This document shows, one piece after another, positions 53,635-54,910 of a DNA stretch of 54,910 bases (position 1 is its first letter; the number at the start of each line of letters is the position of its first letter). Location of the stretch: NCBI GenBank assembly GCA_012964825.1, contig DTTI01000081.1:1-54910 (forward strand), written 5' to 3'. A program made the translations under genes and the position numbers. This DNA comes from Candidatus Neomarinimicrobiota bacterium (GTDB lineage Bacteria; Fidelibacterota; Marinisomatia; Marinisomatales; S15-B10). The notes below the pieces were generated by a model. It was not told where the DNA came from. It was given only the letters and a program-made list of their open reading frames with translations, and searched no databases.

Positions 53635-54381
53635 TTATTTCTTAAGTCTGATGAAAAAATTTATAAACTCCTTTTTACTAATATTCTTGTTCTTATTTCT
53701 ATCAACCGAAGAAAATGTAGCCTTACCTTTCATAACTTCTGGCTGTTGCTCCTCTTTATACAGCTTCCACTCTTTTTTACTAATCTTTTTGTTTCCATTA
53801 ATATCAATATTATCGAATAAAGATAAAGCTTCATTTTCAACATCTTTACTTTCGTCTTTGATACCCTCACTTTCATTTACTAAAACCCCACCTACAAGAG
53901 ACCATCCATCAGGTAACGATTTAGGAGTCCCTTTAATCCCACCCGATATAACACTTGTAAGGTCTGCCTCTCTAAGGTTTACCCCATTAAGGTTTGCCCC
54001 TTTAAGGAATGCCCATTCAAGATCTGCCCCTTTAAGGTCTGCCCCTGAAAAGTTTGTTCCATAGCATATGGAACCCTTCAAGTCTGCCCCCTTAAGGTCT
54101 GCTCCCGTAAAGTCTGTATTTTCAAGGTTTGTCCCTGTGAGGTTTGTCCCTGTAAGGTCTGCCATTTGAAGGTATGCTCCTGAAAGGTCTAACCCTTCAA
54201 GGTTTGACCCTGAAAGGTTTGCACCTTTAAGGAATGCCCATTCAAGATCTGCCCCTTTAAGGTCTGCCCCTGCAAGGTTGCAATCTTGCATTTTATAAGG
54301 ATAATAGTCTTCCCAATTATCCTTATTACATTGGGAATAAACAACACCAGTTAGTAGTACCATTAGTATAATTTTTTTGAT
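53635..54381 (-). CDS. exported pentapeptide-repeat protein with C-terminal EF-hands, apparent ATC start
   Basis: About 248 residues. Some 20 pentapeptide units A(D/N)LxG (about residues 35-145) predict a right-handed quadrilateral beta-helix. Two EF-hand loops follow (DINGNKKISKKE and DRNKNKNISKKE), so calcium binding is likely. The first in-frame ATG (54363) would give a truncated signal peptide with no positive charge (MVLLTGVVYSQ). Reading back to an ATC at 54381-54379, seven bases after AAAGGA, gives MKKIILMVLLTGVVYSQ, a model signal peptide. An ATT two codons further on is the alternative. A 49-base stretch of the repeat DNA is perfectly duplicated. The gene is AT-rich and looks acquired; its function is unknown. 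Confidence 0.8.
   Translation of the reverse strand: MKKIILMVLLTGVVYSQCNKDNWEDYYPYKMQDCNLAGADLKGADLEWAFLKGANLSGSNLEGLDLSGAYLQMADLTGTNLTGTNLENTDFTGADLKGADLKGSICYGTNFSGADLKGADLEWAFLKGANLNGVNLREADLTSVISGGIKGTPKSLPDGWSLVGGVLVNESEGIKDESKDVENEALSLFDNIDINGNKKISKKEWKLYKEEQQPEVMKGKATFSSVDRNKNKNISKKEFINFFIRLKK
53999..54047. repeat. perfect 49-base direct repeat inside the pentapeptide gene, copy 1
   Basis: Identical to 54224-54272. The spacing of 225 bases equals 75 codons, or 15 pentapeptides, so both copies are in the same frame and phase and encode the same block, ADLEWAFLKGA with flanks. Perfect identity over codon third positions points to recent duplication or gene conversion. Confidence 0.9.
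54224..54272. repeat. perfect 49-base direct repeat inside the pentapeptide gene, copy 2
   Basis: Second copy of the 53999-54047 sequence. Recombination between the two would remove or add exactly 15 pentapeptide units without changing frame. Confidence 0.9.
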
Positions 54382-54414
54382 TCTCTTTTCCTTTATTTGA
54401 GCCAGAAGTGCTTC

Positions 54415-54453
54415 ATTCTTTCATCCCGACCGTCCCCCCGTCACTTTCAATTT
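54415..54453 (+). repeat. dispersed intergenic repeat, copy C (partial)
   Basis: CCGACCGTCCCCCCGTCACT and the following TTCAA match copy B at 23 of 25 bases. The right half (ATTGGGAAAGT) is lost. It lies upstream of the pentapeptide gene and downstream of the partial reductase gene. Confidence 0.55.
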
Positions 54454-54472
54454 TCTCATATGGTGAAATTAT

Positions 54473-54910
54473 TTATAATTCTAAAGAAGATTTTATATAG
54501 TTATTACCAATAAAAAATTGGGGTGACTTTTCTACTAGACCAAATTTTACTCTCTCCGCATCATGTATCATTGCTGAAGCTAAAGTATCGACTCTAAGCC
54601 CAAGTCCTTTCGATTCAAAAAAATACTCCAACCATGTTTCTTTACCCTGAAGTCGTATTAACATACCTGGCTTAAAAATAGAGACTCTATTAAAAAAGAA
54701 ATTTGATATTACAGTTTGTTCTTTTTGCCCAATAGTCTTCATATACAGTAATGGATGAATCCAATTCTTAGCCCATATTTTATGATTTGCACCTTTTGCT
54801 GATATTAGCGATGCATGAGGTATATTAGCATTTGCAGCCATCTTAGCTGCTTCATTTGAAATACCTGATTCAATATTAATAAACTCTTTTGCTCCTCCTG
54901 CACGCTGTCG
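54473..54910 (-). CDS. partial NAD(P)-binding reductase-like protein, TIP30/HTATIP2-type atypical SDR (3' part)
   Basis: The frame is open from the right edge of the window to a stop at 54473, at least 145 codons; the N-terminus lies outside. The visible part contains the central and C-terminal region of atypical short-chain dehydrogenases: ASLISAKGANHK, then a LLYMKTIGQKEQTV segment where the catalytic YxxxK lies (Y and K four apart), then FNRVSIFKPGMLIRL and LRVDTLASAMIHDAE. The GAN, Y-K and RPG-like signs fit the CC3/TIP30 group. The K+x+PG motif reads FKPG instead of the usual FRPG. Substrate is unknown, and the nucleotide-binding motif cannot be seen. Confidence 0.72.
   Translation of the reverse strand, partial: RQRAGGAKEFINIESGISNEAAKMAANANIPHASLISAKGANHKIWAKNWIHPLLYMKTIGQKEQTVISNFFFNRVSIFKPGMLIRLQGKETWLEYFFESKGLGLRVDTLASAMIHDAERVKFGLVEKSPQFFIGNNYIKSSLEL

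Noticed and set aside
53960-54290. Regular 15-base repeats that at first sight recall a CRISPR or minisatellite array
   Set aside because: The period is exactly five codons, the frame is open and encodes A(D/N)LxG pentapeptides; repeats are degenerate and there are no spacers.

Overview
The window looks like a chromosomal piece of a Gram-negative bacterium of the FCB (Fibrobacteres-Chlorobi-Bacteroidetes) superphylum, probably outside Bacteroidota proper; a marine Neomarinimicrobiota (SAR406)-like lineage is my best inference. Gram-negative and FCB markers are: a KDO pathway gene (kdsB), TolC and TonB-dependent outer-membrane proteins, a short primary sigma factor without region 1.1, and families common in Bacteroidota and relatives (DUF4835, DUF2723, DUF4159, DUF4175, and the protein usually labelled asparagine synthetase B). 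Unlike classical Bacteroidota, several genes have clear Shine-Dalgarno sequences and sigma70-like promoters can be proposed. TTG and GTG starts are frequent. I see no rRNA, tRNA, CRISPR array, insertion sequence or prophage.

Layout. (1) 1-6461, minus strand: an exporter operon tolC-like > HlyD/MacA-like > MacB-type ATPase > two FtsX-type permeases, followed by gatC and kdsB. (2) 6652-8067 minus, CCA-adding/HD nucleotidyltransferase, divergent from 8164-9003 plus, a DUF4835 exported protein. (3) 8973-25545, a long minus-strand run: glmM-like, deoC, rlmD-like, a K+ channel with RCK domain, a separate cyclic-nucleotide-binding protein, valS, a DUF4139 protein, recG, a methyltransferase, DUF1844, DUF2723 and a family 2 glycosyltransferase. 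(4) 25618-32583 minus: envC-like > holB > metG > tatD > ksgA > rpoD-type sigma > rpsU > terminator. (5) 32699-34331 plus: cyclic-nucleotide-binding protein and AI-2E-family permease. (6) 34334-36265 minus: a composite envelope protein. (7) 36369-48015 plus: DUF4159 > DUF4175 > TPR > AsnB-like > FAH-family > yqeY > cvpA > dnaG > exported hypothetical, closed by a strong bidirectional terminator. (8) 48100-50919 minus: TonB-dependent receptor. (9) 51498-54910: trhO and an AT-rich accessory tail holding an exported gamma-glutamylcyclotransferase-like protein, a pentapeptide-repeat/EF-hand protein and a partial TIP30-like reductase, with short dispersed repeats and foldable intergenic DNA.

How it fits together. 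Most of the window is housekeeping: translation (gatC, valS, metG, rpsU, ksgA, rlmD, trhO, CCA enzyme), replication and repair (dnaG, holB, recG, tatD) and transcription (sigma factor). The elements of the classical macromolecular synthesis operon (rpsU-yqeY-dnaG-rpoD) are present but split into two opposite-strand units about 18 kb apart. Envelope functions dominate the rest. The most intriguing items are two genes that appear to start at ATC codons, the uncharacterised DUF4159-DUF4175-TPR-AsnB-like operon, the channel plus separate cNMP-binding protein, and the repeat-rich last 4 kb.
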